Shown here piece by piece: positions 25,814 to 34,411 of a stretch of 64,000 bases of DNA. The DNA lies in assembly GCA_004193555.1 (NCBI GenBank), contig RPGP01000040.1, forward strand, positions 1,183,127-1,247,126, written 5' to 3'. Position numbers and translations under genes: made by a program. Under the pieces are notes generated by a model. The model saw only the letters and a program-made list of their open reading frames with translations. It was not told the origin of the DNA and made no database searches. Each line of letters opens with the position of its first letter. Position 1 is the first letter of the stretch. Source of the DNA: Desulfobacteraceae bacterium Eth-SRB1. GTDB taxonomy: Bacteria > Desulfobacterota > Desulfobacteria > Desulfobacterales > ETH-SRB1.

Positions 25814-27223
25814 TTATGATGCAGTAAGATTTTTCAGATGTGAAATTGATGCCCACGAAAAGGATTCTTGTTGACACGGCAGTATCGAGTTGTTTGTAAA
25901 TACAGGGTCTGATTCGAGTTTGTAGCGTGAAGAGGCAACAGCTTTTTTCCACATGGCTGTGTGAGGAATCGGTGAATAATAGGCGATGACAGGTGTTATA
26001 TTGTTTTGTTTGACGGTTTTGATGGAATCTTCAATGGAGCTTATCGTTTGTCCGGGCAGTCCAGCTAACAGATATGCGCCGACCTGATCTTTATTAAAGC
26101 CTGCATTCTTCAGACAGGCGACAGCCTGCGTAAATTCATGCGCGGTTACCTTGTTGTCAAAATCCTTCCTTTTTTCAAAGGATGCGGTCTCAAGCCCAAG
26201 ACGCAGAGTTTTAAAGCCCGCTTTATACATCAGATCTGCTGTTTGATTTGAAATGCAGCGGACATGGACAGCGTTTGGGGTGTGAAAACGCAGATTCATG
26301 CCGGCCTGAATTATTTTTTCAAGGATTGGGATGGCATGCTTTTCAGCGTCCACAAGGAGCGCATCATCGTAAAAAACAAAGTCTATTACATCATATTTTT
26401 CATGCCAGTAGCATATTTCTTCCACCACAGATTCCGGGGTTCGCAAAGCTCTTTCTGGATTTAAAAAATGTGATGCGCAGTAGGCGCAGGAAAAGGGGCA
26501 TCCTGTTGATGTGAGAATAGGGATATAGGAGATTTTTCTCTGCAGGTCAAAAGCAGGATAAGGATATGTATCAGGATTATCCGGGTTATATTTCAGACTG
26601 ACCGCAAAGCCTGTATGTTGTCCGGCAAGCTTTAGGATATATTGTTCGCCAGGGCCTGTTACGATCCTGTCCGCGCCCGAATGATCATTTGCGTGATCAC
26701 TGCACAGGTTTGCATAAATACCCCCAAGAATAACCGGAGTGTCCGGAAAAGTTTCTTTGATAATACTTATGGTTTCGTGAACCCCGGGGTACCAGTATGT
26801 CATAAGGGAGGTAACAAGAACAAGATCCGGTTTTGGTGTGAATAAAATGTCCTCTTTAAACCATTCCGGCTTGATTCCGTATCTGGAATAATTCCTGGGG
26901 AGGTTCTCAAGACCGTCCGGCATGGGAATCCCGGTTTTTAAATACGGACCACGGCCGTATCTTGCATGGGGATCGGTTTTTGGGGCTTTTTTATGAAACC
27001 TGTCAAGACAGTCAATATAGGAAACATTATATCCGTGACAGCGAAGGATGGAGGCAAGACTGAGAAGTCCCATCGGCTTTGCCCAGAAGTCATAAGCCGC
27101 AAAGTCGCAGATCCAGGGATTTACCAGCAGAATGTTTGGGGTGTCGTGATTTATGGATTGATGATTGTCGATTGATGATTGTCGATTGATGGAATCGCTT
27201 CGCTCTATCTTTTCAATCAACAA
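25814..27223 (-). CDS. B12-binding-type radical SAM protein
   Basis: A 469-aa enzyme with an N-terminal cobalamin-binding-like domain (about 30-190, NILLVNPWICDFAAYDFWAK, LILVTSLMTYW-like core) and a radical SAM domain with the cluster motif CPFSCAYC at about residues 243-250, followed by FYDDALLVDAEKH and GLETASFEKR. It resembles the BchE/YgiQ superfamily; the substrate is unknown. The neighbouring siroheme-decarboxylase-like gene suggests tetrapyrrole chemistry, as inference only. The first 28 residues (SINRQSSIDNHQSINH) are encoded by a 7-bp repeat element and the only start upstream is TTG, so the native N-terminus was probably altered by the repeat. Confidence 0.85.
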   Translation of the reverse strand: MLIEKIERSDSINRQSSIDNHQSINHDTPNILLVNPWICDFAAYDFWAKPMGLLSLASILRCHGYNVSYIDCLDRFHKKAPKTDPHARYGRGPYLKTGIPMPDGLENLPRNYSRYGIKPEWFKEDILFTPKPDLVLVTSLMTYWYPGVHETISIIKETFPDTPVILGGIYANLCSDHANDHSGADRIVTGPGEQYILKLAGQHTGFAVSLKYNPDNPDTYPYPAFDLQRKISYIPILTSTGCPFSCAYCASHFLNPERALRTPESVVEEICYWHEKYDVIDFVFYDDALLVDAEKHAIPILEKIIQAGMNLRFHTPNAVHVRCISNQTADLMYKAGFKTLRLGLETASFEKRKDFDNKVTAHEFTQAVACLKNAGFNKDQVGAYLLAGLPGQTISSIEDSIKTVKQNNITPVIAYYSPIPHTAMWKKAVASSRYKLESDPVFTNNSILPCQQESFSWASISHLKNLTAS

Positions 27224-27226
27224 TCC
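27157..27226. repeat. 7-bp repeat element (ATTGATG/ATTGTCG) forming a gene N-terminus
   Basis: Five tandem 7-mers ATTGATG-ATTGTCG-ATTGATG-ATTGTCG-ATTGATG (27157-27191), a short GGAATCGCTTCGCT core and the inverted arm TCAATCAACAATCC (27213-27226). It overlaps the 5' end of the radical SAM gene, with the start codon in the right arm. Confidence 0.8.
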
Positions 27227-27703
27227 TTAATCCTCGTGTGGAAAATACTGCATTGAGGTTTTTTTTAATTCTTCGCGGCTGAAAAGAAGTAAATATGTAT
27301 TGACCGAAGCTGCTTCCGAAATCTTGCGCGCTGTTTTCCTGCACGCTTCTTCATCTCTGGCGTGAATCATGGTGTAGAGATTGTATGGCCAATCGCCATT
27401 GGGGTTTCTTCTGTAACAGTGTGAAACCTCTCTGAAAGACGCCATCTTTTTCCCAACCTCAATTATCCGTTTTTCGTCAACCTTCCAGGCTACCATGGCA
27501 TTTGCCTTAAACCCTGATTTCTGATGCCGTATGGTTGCGCCAAAACGCCGTATTACACCCCTGTCGCAAAGATCTTTCAGATTTTTTAGAAAAGTATCTT
27601 CTGAAATGCCTAATTGCTCTGCGATTTCAAGATACGGCCGCTCTGTGATGGGAATGTCGCCCTGGATTGAGGCCAGGATTTTTTTTTCAAGTTTTGTCAG
27701 CAT
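27227..27703 (-). CDS. AsnC/Lrp-like siroheme decarboxylase subunit (AhbA/AhbB family)
   Basis: A 158-aa protein with an N-terminal winged helix (about 1-60: YLEIAEQLGISEDTFLKNLK) and an AsnC-type ferredoxin fold. The signatures GVIRRFGATIRHQKSGFKAN, VSHCYRRNPNGDWPYNLYTM and IHARDEEA are those of the NirD/H/L/G and AhbA/B proteins that decarboxylate siroheme on the way to heme b or d1. In sulfate reducers AhbA and AhbB form a heterodimer; which subunit this is cannot be settled, and the partner is not in this window. It lies 3 bp upstream of the radical SAM gene in the same operon. Confidence 0.83.
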   Translation of the reverse strand: MLTKLEKKILASIQGDIPITERPYLEIAEQLGISEDTFLKNLKDLCDRGVIRRFGATIRHQKSGFKANAMVAWKVDEKRIIEVGKKMASFREVSHCYRRNPNGDWPYNLYTMIHARDEEACRKTARKISEAASVNTYLLLFSREELKKTSMQYFPHED

Positions 27704-27748
27704 TTGTTTAGATTTTTCGAAAATATTTATGGTAGCCGTTCACGGCTT

Positions 27749-27860
27749 GAAACTGGAAATTGGAAAGTAGAAATTGGGGAGAGATTAAAACCGATTTTCG
27801 CGGCTGAAAGCCGCTCCCACTCACCCACTCTAATTTCTAATTTCCAGTTTCTATTTTCCA
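27749..27860. repeat. Inverted repeat element, GGAAATT family
   Basis: AAACTGGAAATTGGAAAGTAG (left; 7-bp period) faces TCTAATTTCTAATTTCCAG and TTTCTATTTTCC on the right, around a CGCGGCTGAAAGCCGCTCCC stem. Related arms occur at 41143-41205. It occupies the gap between mtnA and the Ahb-like gene. Confidence 0.7.
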
Positions 27861-27870
27861 ACAGCAAATG

Positions 27871-28980
27871 TCAAGGCGTTTCACGATCAGGAAACAGCCT
27901 CATTATATCCTGCTCTGTTGCCCTGCATATGCCGTTTTCGGTAATAAAACCTGTTACAAGTCTTGCAGGGGTGACATCAAAAGCAAAGTTTGCGGCAGGG
28001 CTGTTTTCCGGAGGAATGAGAACGCTTCTTATCGCTCCCTCGTCAAAACCCTGCACATACCTTATTTCATCAGGATCACGCATTTCTATGGGTATTTCCT
28101 TTAAGCCGTCTTTTAAGCTCCAGTCAAAAGTGCTGGATGGAAGGGCCACATAAAAAGGTATGTTGTTGTCCATGGCTGCCAGAGCTTTAAGATATGTTCC
28201 GATTTTATTGGCAACATCGCCTGTGCGGGTAGTCCTGTCAGAGCCGACTATTACAATGTCAACCATCCCGTCTTGCATCAGGTGGCCGCCTGCGTTGTCT
28301 GTTATTACGGTGTGTTTGACGCCGTGTTTGCCCAGCTCCCATGCAGTCAGTCTTGCGCCCTGGTTAAGGGGCCTTGTCTCGTCCACCCAGACATGAATAT
28401 CTATGCTGTTTTCAAATGCCGCATATATCGGAGCGGTTGCTGTTCCATATTCTATGCAGGCAAGCCATCCTGCATTGCAGTGGGTAAGTATATTGACGGT
28501 TTTGTTTTTCTTTTTCTCGCTGATATTCTTTATGAGAGTTAAACCGTTTTTGCCTATCTTTCTGCAGCGACAAACCTCATCTTCGACAATTTTATCAGCC
28601 TGTTTTTTTGCAACCTCAATTTTTGTTAAGGAATTATCAATTTTCAAAATTTTAGACAAAACCTTATCGACCGCCCAGGCAAGATTGATCGCGGTCGGCC
28701 TTGAAGATTTTATCCTGTTGGATTCTTTAATCAGGTAATTATTGTTTATTGTTTTGTCCGGAGAATTAACGGTCGCAAGATATACGCCGTATGCCGCTGT
28801 TGCGCCGATCAACGGAGCCCCTCTTACATACATTTCTTTTAAGGCCGTTATAATGTCATCCACATTTTTAAGATCAACAACGACAAATTTATGTGGAAGA
28901 AGCCTCTGGTCTATGACCTTAACAACCTTTGAATCCTTTTCCAGCCATATGGGCCGTATGTTTTTGCCATCTACTTTCAT
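27871..28980 (-). CDS. mtnA: Methylthioribose-1-phosphate isomerase
   Basis: A 369-aa member of the eIF2B-alpha/MtnA family that isomerises 5-methylthioribose 1-phosphate to methylthioribulose 1-phosphate in methionine salvage. Family motifs: EMYVRGAPLIGATAAYGVYL, the catalytic Cys in NILTHCNAGWLAC, the catalytic Asp region DIVIVGSDRTTRTGDVANKI and VALPSSTFDWSL. Length is typical. It is monocistronic here, followed by a repeat element. No SAM riboswitch was recognised upstream. Confidence 0.95.
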   Translation of the reverse strand: MKVDGKNIRPIWLEKDSKVVKVIDQRLLPHKFVVVDLKNVDDIITALKEMYVRGAPLIGATAAYGVYLATVNSPDKTINNNYLIKESNRIKSSRPTAINLAWAVDKVLSKILKIDNSLTKIEVAKKQADKIVEDEVCRCRKIGKNGLTLIKNISEKKKNKTVNILTHCNAGWLACIEYGTATAPIYAAFENSIDIHVWVDETRPLNQGARLTAWELGKHGVKHTVITDNAGGHLMQDGMVDIVIVGSDRTTRTGDVANKIGTYLKALAAMDNNIPFYVALPSSTFDWSLKDGLKEIPIEMRDPDEIRYVQGFDEGAIRSVLIPPENSPAANFAFDVTPARLVTGFITENGICRATEQDIMRLFPDRETP

Positions 28981-29448
28981 GGTTACCCTGTGTGTAAGTT
29001 TTTATTTTTAAAGTTGCCTCCTGTATGAATTGTATAATTATCAAGTACAGATTTATTTTATAACCGGTTCGATTTCAATCAAAAACTTTTATTATAAGGA
29101 ACATCTGATTATATTGTATTGATTAATTTGTATATATGCATTATTAATAATATACACACCCTATGAATTTACCCTATAGTTGCATAAATAACATGGCAAA
29201 ATGGGTTTAAAAGTAATAATTACAAGTCATTCAACCTTTTTTAACTGTTCTGCTGGAATGAACTCCGGATGGCATCCTGAAATCACTAAAAAGTAGCCAT
29301 GTTATTTACCCTACGGGAAAGCCGATGGCACTGCATCTTCTGCGTTGTCAAGGGCTTGCGGTAAATTACTACAGCTGCACCCTTGACGCCTTGGATCTGC
29401 AGCACCCTCGACTTTTGCAACGTTAAGGTTTACTATGCGGTCTATCAG
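28981..29448. repeat. Intergenic region with nested palindromic repeats
   Basis: No gene. AATAACATGGCA (about 29185-29197) and GCCATGTTATTT (about 29297-29308) are inverted around about 100 bp. A second hairpin region (29333-29403) pairs CTGCATCT...AGATC-type and GTCAAGGGC/GCACCCTTGAC arms. A promoter for the AmmeMemoRadiSam operon should be here but I cannot point to a convincing one. Confidence 0.5.
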
Positions 29449-30954
29449 ATGAAACAGCTATTAAATATAATTTTTGCGACTATCATTGCATGTCTGGCGT
29501 GTATCCAGCATGTCGGACCGGCCTGTGCTGATAATATCCGGGAGCCTGTATGGGCAGGCCGTTTTTATCCTGCTTCTCAATCCGAACTGGTGCAGGTCAT
29601 TGATAATTTTACCAGACAGGCAAAACAGACAAAGATTCAAATTCCCCGCAAAGGGTCGCTTAAGGCCCTGATTCTTCCACACGCAGGATATATCTATTCC
29701 GGACTTACAGCAGCGCATTCCTCGCTTGTGCTTAAGGAAAATCAATTTGAAAAGGTGATTTTGATTGGGCCGGATCACAGGATAGGTTTTAATAACAGCG
29801 CCATCAGCGATGTAGGGGCTTATCAAACTCCCCTCGGCCCTGTAAAGCTGAGCAAAGATGCGGCAACATTGCGCAGCCGGTCGAACCTGTTTCGATCTGT
29901 TCCTGATTCAGACATGCTTGAGCATTCAGTGGAAGTGGTATTGCCGTTTTTACAGCATTACATTAAAAAGTTCGAATTGATACCGGTTGTAACAGGCAGG
30001 GCCGATGCCAAATCGCTGGCACACGCAATTGAGCCGTTGATTGATGAAAAAACACTCCTGGTTGCAAGTTCGGATCTGTCTCACTACCTTTCATATTCGG
30101 AAGCTAAAGATAGAGACAAAGAAACAATTAATATGATATTAAACCTGAAATCTGATAAGCTGTTGAAAAGCAACAATAGCGCATGCGGCAAGATACCGAT
30201 TGGCATTATACTTAATATGGCCGGAAAATATGGCTGGCAGCCGGTTCTTCTTCATTATTCAAACAGCGGTGACATTGCAGGCGGACGGGCAAGGGTCGTC
30301 GGCTATGCGGCCATCGCATTTTATGGAGATTTATCTATGGAAAAAGATAATAATTCAGGTAAACAAATCAGCAATCAGCACGGTCAGGCGCTGATTAAGC
30401 TGGCAAGGCAGACAATTCTGAAAAAACTCGGCAGGGGAATTGATATGCCTGAATCCGACTCCCTGTCGGAGATACTGCCGGAACTCTTGATGGATGACGA
30501 TCTTCAGGCTAAGCGCGGGACATTTGTTACTTTAAAGATTGATGACCAGCTGCGCGGATGTATAGGAAGTTTATCCTCTGATGAACCTGTTGTAGAGGGG
30601 GTCAGGCGCAATGCGATAAATGCCGCTTTTCATGATCCCCGTTTTTCTCCGCTGACTGTTGAAGAAGTTGACAACGTTGATGTAGAGATCAGCATTCTTA
30701 CTGAGCCGCAGCTTCTTGAATATACAGATGGCGCTGATTTGATTTCAAAGCTGAGAGTTGATGTTGATGGCGTTATTATCAGAAAAGGACCGGCTTCCGC
30801 CACTTTTTTACCCCAGGTCTGGAAGCAGCTTCCACGGCCGGAGATGTTTCTATCCCAACTATGCCTGAAAGCAGGCCTGTCTGCCGATATATGGCGAAAA
30901 GCCGGGCTGGAAGTTAAGACCTACCAGGTACAGTATTTTGAAGAAAACAGGTGA
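29449..30954 (+). CDS. Exported Memo-AMMECR1 fusion (AmmeMemoRadiSam system proteins B and A)
   Basis: About 501 aa. A signal peptide (about 1-27, MKQLLNIIFATIIACLACIQ, cleavage near CA-DN) precedes a Memo domain (about 30-295) with LILPHAGYIYSG, VILIGPDHRIGF, EHSVEVVLPFL and NNSACGKIPIG, which hold the His and Cys ligands/active residues known in Memo. An AMMECR1 domain follows (about 315-500) with the diagnostic LRGCIGSLSSDEPVVEG and NAAFHDPRFSPL. In most genomes A and B are separate. The system is named from its co-occurrence with a radical SAM enzyme; its reaction is unknown. The earlier TTG at 29383 would bury the signal peptide, so I prefer the ATG at 29449. Confidence 0.88.
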   Translation: MKQLLNIIFATIIACLACIQHVGPACADNIREPVWAGRFYPASQSELVQVIDNFTRQAKQTKIQIPRKGSLKALILPHAGYIYSGLTAAHSSLVLKENQFEKVILIGPDHRIGFNNSAISDVGAYQTPLGPVKLSKDAATLRSRSNLFRSVPDSDMLEHSVEVVLPFLQHYIKKFELIPVVTGRADAKSLAHAIEPLIDEKTLLVASSDLSHYLSYSEAKDRDKETINMILNLKSDKLLKSNNSACGKIPIGIILNMAGKYGWQPVLLHYSNSGDIAGGRARVVGYAAIAFYGDLSMEKDNNSGKQISNQHGQALIKLARQTILKKLGRGIDMPESDSLSEILPELLMDDDLQAKRGTFVTLKIDDQLRGCIGSLSSDEPVVEGVRRNAINAAFHDPRFSPLTVEEVDNVDVEISILTEPQLLEYTDGADLISKLRVDVDGVIIRKGPASATFLPQVWKQLPRPEMFLSQLCLKAGLSADIWRKAGLEVKTYQVQYFEENR

Positions 30955-33049
30955 AAAAGCCGTAATTCTGGTGGTCATCGCCACAGGCATTTCCTCTGTG
31001 GTGACTCAATTATTGATCATCCGCGAATTTCTGGCCCAATTACAGGGCAATGAATTTGTAATAGCCCTGATACTGTTCAGCTGGTTGATTACAGGTGGGA
31101 TCGGCACATTGCTGGCCCGGCTTGTAGCCAGACGGTTGTGGCGTCCCACAGCCTGCAGGCTCGGCTGGCTGTCGTTTTGCCTGGCCTTCCTTCCTGCCCT
31201 GCAAATCCTGGTTATTCGCAGGCTTCGTGATATTTTATTCATCCATGGAAGTTCAATTGGATTTTATCCTGTCCTGGGATATATTTTTTTCACTGTCGCG
31301 CCATATTGCCTGCTTGTAGGTTTTGTGCTTCCTTACAGCCTGTTTCTCTTCAGGGTTGAAGATCCGGATTATCCCGGAACCCGCATCTATATGACGGATA
31401 ATCTTGGGGATGTGGCAGGGGGCGCCCTGTTTTCCTTTATCCTGGTTTACCTGTTTTCCCCTTTACAAGCTGTATTCCTGGGCAATCTGCCGCTTGTCGC
31501 GGCTTCATGTTTTCTGTTTGTTTCTATTCGACGGATGCATCCGGCTGCTTTTATCGGAGCGGGTCTGGCGCTTGTTATCCTTCTATCGGGCATTTATTTC
31601 GAACCCGCAACCCTTGTCCCGAGAGAAGGAGAACTTGTCCATTATAAAGAATCCCGTTATGGCCGCATCTCTGTTCATAAAGACAGGGAACAATACACAC
31701 TGTTTATAGACGGAACCCCTGTGTTCAGCAGCCAGAATTTAAACATGGCCGAAGAGGCGATACATTATCCCTTATCGCAGGTAAGCGATCCGGAAAATAT
31801 TTTGTTGATTTCCGCTGAAGGCGGGATGATGACTGAGCTGCAAAAGTACAGGCCGGCAGGTGTGGATTATGTGGAACTGGACCCTGAAGTCAGCCATGTT
31901 CTATTCCGGTTCGGCCTGATAAAAAATATCCCTGGTTTAAACGTTATCAATCAGGATGCACGGGCATATCTGGCGGGTTCTGATAAAATATATGATGCAA
32001 TAATTGTAAATCTGCCTGAGCCTGAGACCTTTCAAATCAACCGGTTTTTTACCGGCCGTTTTTTTGAACTGGCAAGGACCCATCTTGCCTTGCACGGTGT
32101 GTTTGGTTTTTCCGTGCAGGGATTTGACAACTATCTCGCCGAACCCCAGCGCCGGAAAATTTCTTCTCTTTATAATACCGTGTCTGATCACTTTAAACAT
32201 GTTTTGCTGCTGCCCGGAGAAAGGATATTTTTTCTGTGCAGTGATAATCCAATAAATATTGATATTCCCGCATGTCTTGAGAAAAAGGGCATTCCTACCA
32301 GTTACATCAGCGGTTTTTTTTATGGCAATCTTACACATGAAAGAATCGTTGGTTTAAATAATATGATTGATCCGTCAACCCCTGAAAACATAGATGAATT
32401 TCCACAGTTGATCCGGCTGATGTTTTTGCAGTGGTTCGCCAAATTTTCCACCTCTCCCTATGGATTCATTGCCGGTCTAACCGTGCTGCTTATCATCTAT
32501 CTTGTGCGTATTGCGCGGGAGGAGTTTGTTCTCTTTTCCACCGGCTTTATGGCCATGGGCAGCGAAATTCTGGTTATTTTTGCTTTTCAGATCTTTTTCG
32601 GTTATATTTATTTTCAGATAGGATTGATTGTAACGGTTTTTTTAGCCGGCCTGCTGCCAGGCGCCTGGTTTGGTGAAAGAATGCGGGGCAGGGGAAGGCT
32701 GATGCTGGCGCTTACCGACGGTCTGCTTATTATCCTGATTGCGCTGTTTATGATAGCCGTAAAGCAGTACGGGGACAGGCTGCCTGTCGCTGTTTTTCTT
32801 ATTTTCGGATTTGTGGTTTCTCTGACTTGCGGCTGTCAATTCCCGGTAGCGCTCAGATTGCGGGGGGGCGACAATCCGGCGGCGACACGGGCATTTTCTG
32901 CTGATCTGATCGGCGCGGCATTTGGAACCTTAATCACCAGCGTGGCGCTTATCCCCTGTTTCGGCATTATATGGACTGCGGCAGGATTGATCGGCTTGAA
33001 ACTAACAAGTATTATTGTTATTGCAACAGGATATGAGAAAAATAAATAG
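30938..33049 (+). CDS. Polytopic membrane protein with spermidine-synthase-like domain
   Basis: A 703-aa protein: about seven N-terminal membrane segments (residues 8-220), a soluble spermidine synthase/methyltransferase-like domain (about 225-470: ILLISAEGGMMTELQKY, VDYVELDPEVS, INQDARAYL, YDAIIVNLPEPE), then about six more membrane segments to the end. The canonical GGGDG is SAEGG and the aminopropyltransferase Asp position is altered (VNLPEP), so spermidine synthesis is doubtful. With a cytoplasmic N-terminus, an odd number of helices puts the soluble domain outside. It overlaps the Memo-AMMECR1 gene by 17 bp and the radical SAM gene by 17 bp, so the three are tightly coupled. The start is TTG. 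Confidence 0.82.
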   Translation: MKKTGEKAVILVVIATGISSVVTQLLIIREFLAQLQGNEFVIALILFSWLITGGIGTLLARLVARRLWRPTACRLGWLSFCLAFLPALQILVIRRLRDILFIHGSSIGFYPVLGYIFFTVAPYCLLVGFVLPYSLFLFRVEDPDYPGTRIYMTDNLGDVAGGALFSFILVYLFSPLQAVFLGNLPLVAASCFLFVSIRRMHPAAFIGAGLALVILLSGIYFEPATLVPREGELVHYKESRYGRISVHKDREQYTLFIDGTPVFSSQNLNMAEEAIHYPLSQVSDPENILLISAEGGMMTELQKYRPAGVDYVELDPEVSHVLFRFGLIKNIPGLNVINQDARAYLAGSDKIYDAIIVNLPEPETFQINRFFTGRFFELARTHLALHGVFGFSVQGFDNYLAEPQRRKISSLYNTVSDHFKHVLLLPGERIFFLCSDNPINIDIPACLEKKGIPTSYISGFFYGNLTHERIVGLNNMIDPSTPENIDEFPQLIRLMFLQWFAKFSTSPYGFIAGLTVLLIIYLVRIAREEFVLFSTGFMAMGSEILVIFAFQIFFGYIYFQIGLIVTVFLAGLLPGAWFGERMRGRGRLMLALTDGLLIILIALFMIAVKQYGDRLPVAVFLIFGFVVSLTCGCQFPVALRLRGGDNPAATRAFSADLIGAAFGTLITSVALIPCFGIIWTAAGLIGLKLTSIIVIATGYEKNK

Positions 33050-34214
33050 GCGAAAATTTTTATATTGCAGCGCGGCTGTTCTTTCAAGTGCTATGCCTTT
33101 TTGTTCCTTCTGGCCTTTTGCGGGAACAGACAGCGAGGCCTCTGGATCTGTTGATATCCGCGGCAGGATTTTTAAAGGAGGGGCGCCCGCAAAACTATGG
33201 AAATGGTCTCATGAAGGTTTTTTTTATACAAAGTTAAAAGATAACAAAGTTGTATGCGGCATTTGCCCCAACAGATGCATTCTGGCGCCGGGTGATTTAA
33301 GCGTCTGCCGCAGTAAAGTTAATATTGGCGGAACATTATACAGCCTTACATACGGAAACCCATGCAGTTTACATGTCGATCCTATAGAGAAAAAGCCGCT
33401 TTTTCATTTTAAACCACGCACAACCGCCTTTTCCATTGCCACCACCGGATGCAATTTTCGATGTTTAAATTGCCAGAACTGGGAAATTTCCCAGGTAAAA
33501 CCTCACCAGGTGCGCCATTATGAACTTTTTCCCCGGGATGTGGTTGTTAAGGCGCAAAGCGCCGGGGCGAAATCGATTGCCTATACCTATTCAGAACCAA
33601 CAACCTTTTTTGAGTACATGATAGACATAGCGCGCATTGCCAGGGAAGAGGGTATATATAATTTGTGGATATCGAACGGTTACATTAACCGGAAGCCCCT
33701 GCTGGAGCTATGCAAAGTTCTTGATGCGGCTAATGTCAACCTGAAGTCATACAGTGATGCCATATACAGGAAATTAAACGGCGGCAGGCTGGAGCCGGTG
33801 TTAAATACTTTTAAGACCCTGCGTGAACAGGGGGTACATTTTGAGATGACGAATCTCGTTGTTCCCGGATATGTTGATGATCCTGACATGGTAAAAAAAA
33901 TGTGCGGATGGATACTCGATAACCTTGGAACCGATTATCCCCTGCACTTTTTGCGTTTTTTTCCGAAATACAAACTTGACAGGCTGGCCCCGACTCCGGT
34001 TTCAACCTTGACCCGCTTTCGCAAGCTGGCCATGCAGGAGGGAATCCGTTATGTATATGTGGGCAATGTGCCAGGCCATGAAGGCAATAATACCTATTGC
34101 CATAATTGCGGAAAGTTATTGGTTGAAAGAAAAGGGTATTTAATTCCCACTTATAATCTTGTTGGAAATAAATGCAAGTTTTGCAATAGCATTATCCCGG
34201 GCGTATGGGCATAA
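33033..34214 (+). CDS. AmmeMemoRadiSam system radical SAM enzyme with Tat signal
   Basis: About 393 aa. The N-terminus MRKINRRKFLYCSAAVLSS is a twin-arginine signal (RRKFL plus hydrophobic stretch). A Cys-rich N-domain (CGICPNRCILAPGDLSVC) precedes the radical SAM core with CNFRCLNCQNWEIS (cluster CxxxCxxC), IAYTYSEPTTFFEYM and LWISNGYI. The C-terminal zinc ribbon has CHNCGKLL and CKFCNSIIPGVW. This matches the pyruvate-formate-lyase-activase-like enzyme of AmmeMemoRadiSam. Export of a radical SAM enzyme would be exceptional since SAM and reductant are cytoplasmic. The upstream ATG at 33015 would give six extra residues; I chose 33033 because it places the Tat motif normally. Confidence 0.88.
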   Translation: MRKINRRKFLYCSAAVLSSAMPFCSFWPFAGTDSEASGSVDIRGRIFKGGAPAKLWKWSHEGFFYTKLKDNKVVCGICPNRCILAPGDLSVCRSKVNIGGTLYSLTYGNPCSLHVDPIEKKPLFHFKPRTTAFSIATTGCNFRCLNCQNWEISQVKPHQVRHYELFPRDVVVKAQSAGAKSIAYTYSEPTTFFEYMIDIARIAREEGIYNLWISNGYINRKPLLELCKVLDAANVNLKSYSDAIYRKLNGGRLEPVLNTFKTLREQGVHFEMTNLVVPGYVDDPDMVKKMCGWILDNLGTDYPLHFLRFFPKYKLDRLAPTPVSTLTRFRKLAMQEGIRYVYVGNVPGHEGNNTYCHNCGKLLVERKGYLIPTYNLVGNKCKFCNSIIPGVWA

Positions 34215-34227
34215 ACGCTGAAAAAGA

Positions 34228-34393
34228 TGAACATCGAACATATTAAAAGATGAACGTCCAACATCGAAGATTGAACATCGAACGTCGAATAATGATGTCG
34301 CTTCGCTCCGCCAGTTTATAAATTGGCAGAATTCCTTATTCATCATTCGATGTTGGATGTTCAATCTTCATTTCTTTTCCCGTTGGACGTTTA
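34228..34393. repeat. 7-bp periodic inverted repeat element (AACATCG family)
   Basis: Left arm of AACATCG/AACGTCC units (34228-34292), core GATGTCGCTTCGCTCCGCC and CAGTTTATAAATTGGCAG, right arm TCGATGTTGGATGTTCAAT and onward. Nearly the same element occurs at 43662-43788. It lies between convergent genes and could serve as a terminator. Confidence 0.8.
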
Positions 34394-34411
34394 CTTTTTT
34401 CAGTTTTGAAA

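Noticed and set aside
28981-29040. SAM riboswitch before mtnA
   Set aside because: I looked for a SAM-I-like multi-stem leader with terminator upstream of mtnA and saw none.
30938-33049. Genuine spermidine synthase
   Set aside because: The SAM-binding GGGDG and catalytic Asp regions are altered and the domain is embedded between membrane helices, so polyamine synthesis is not supported.
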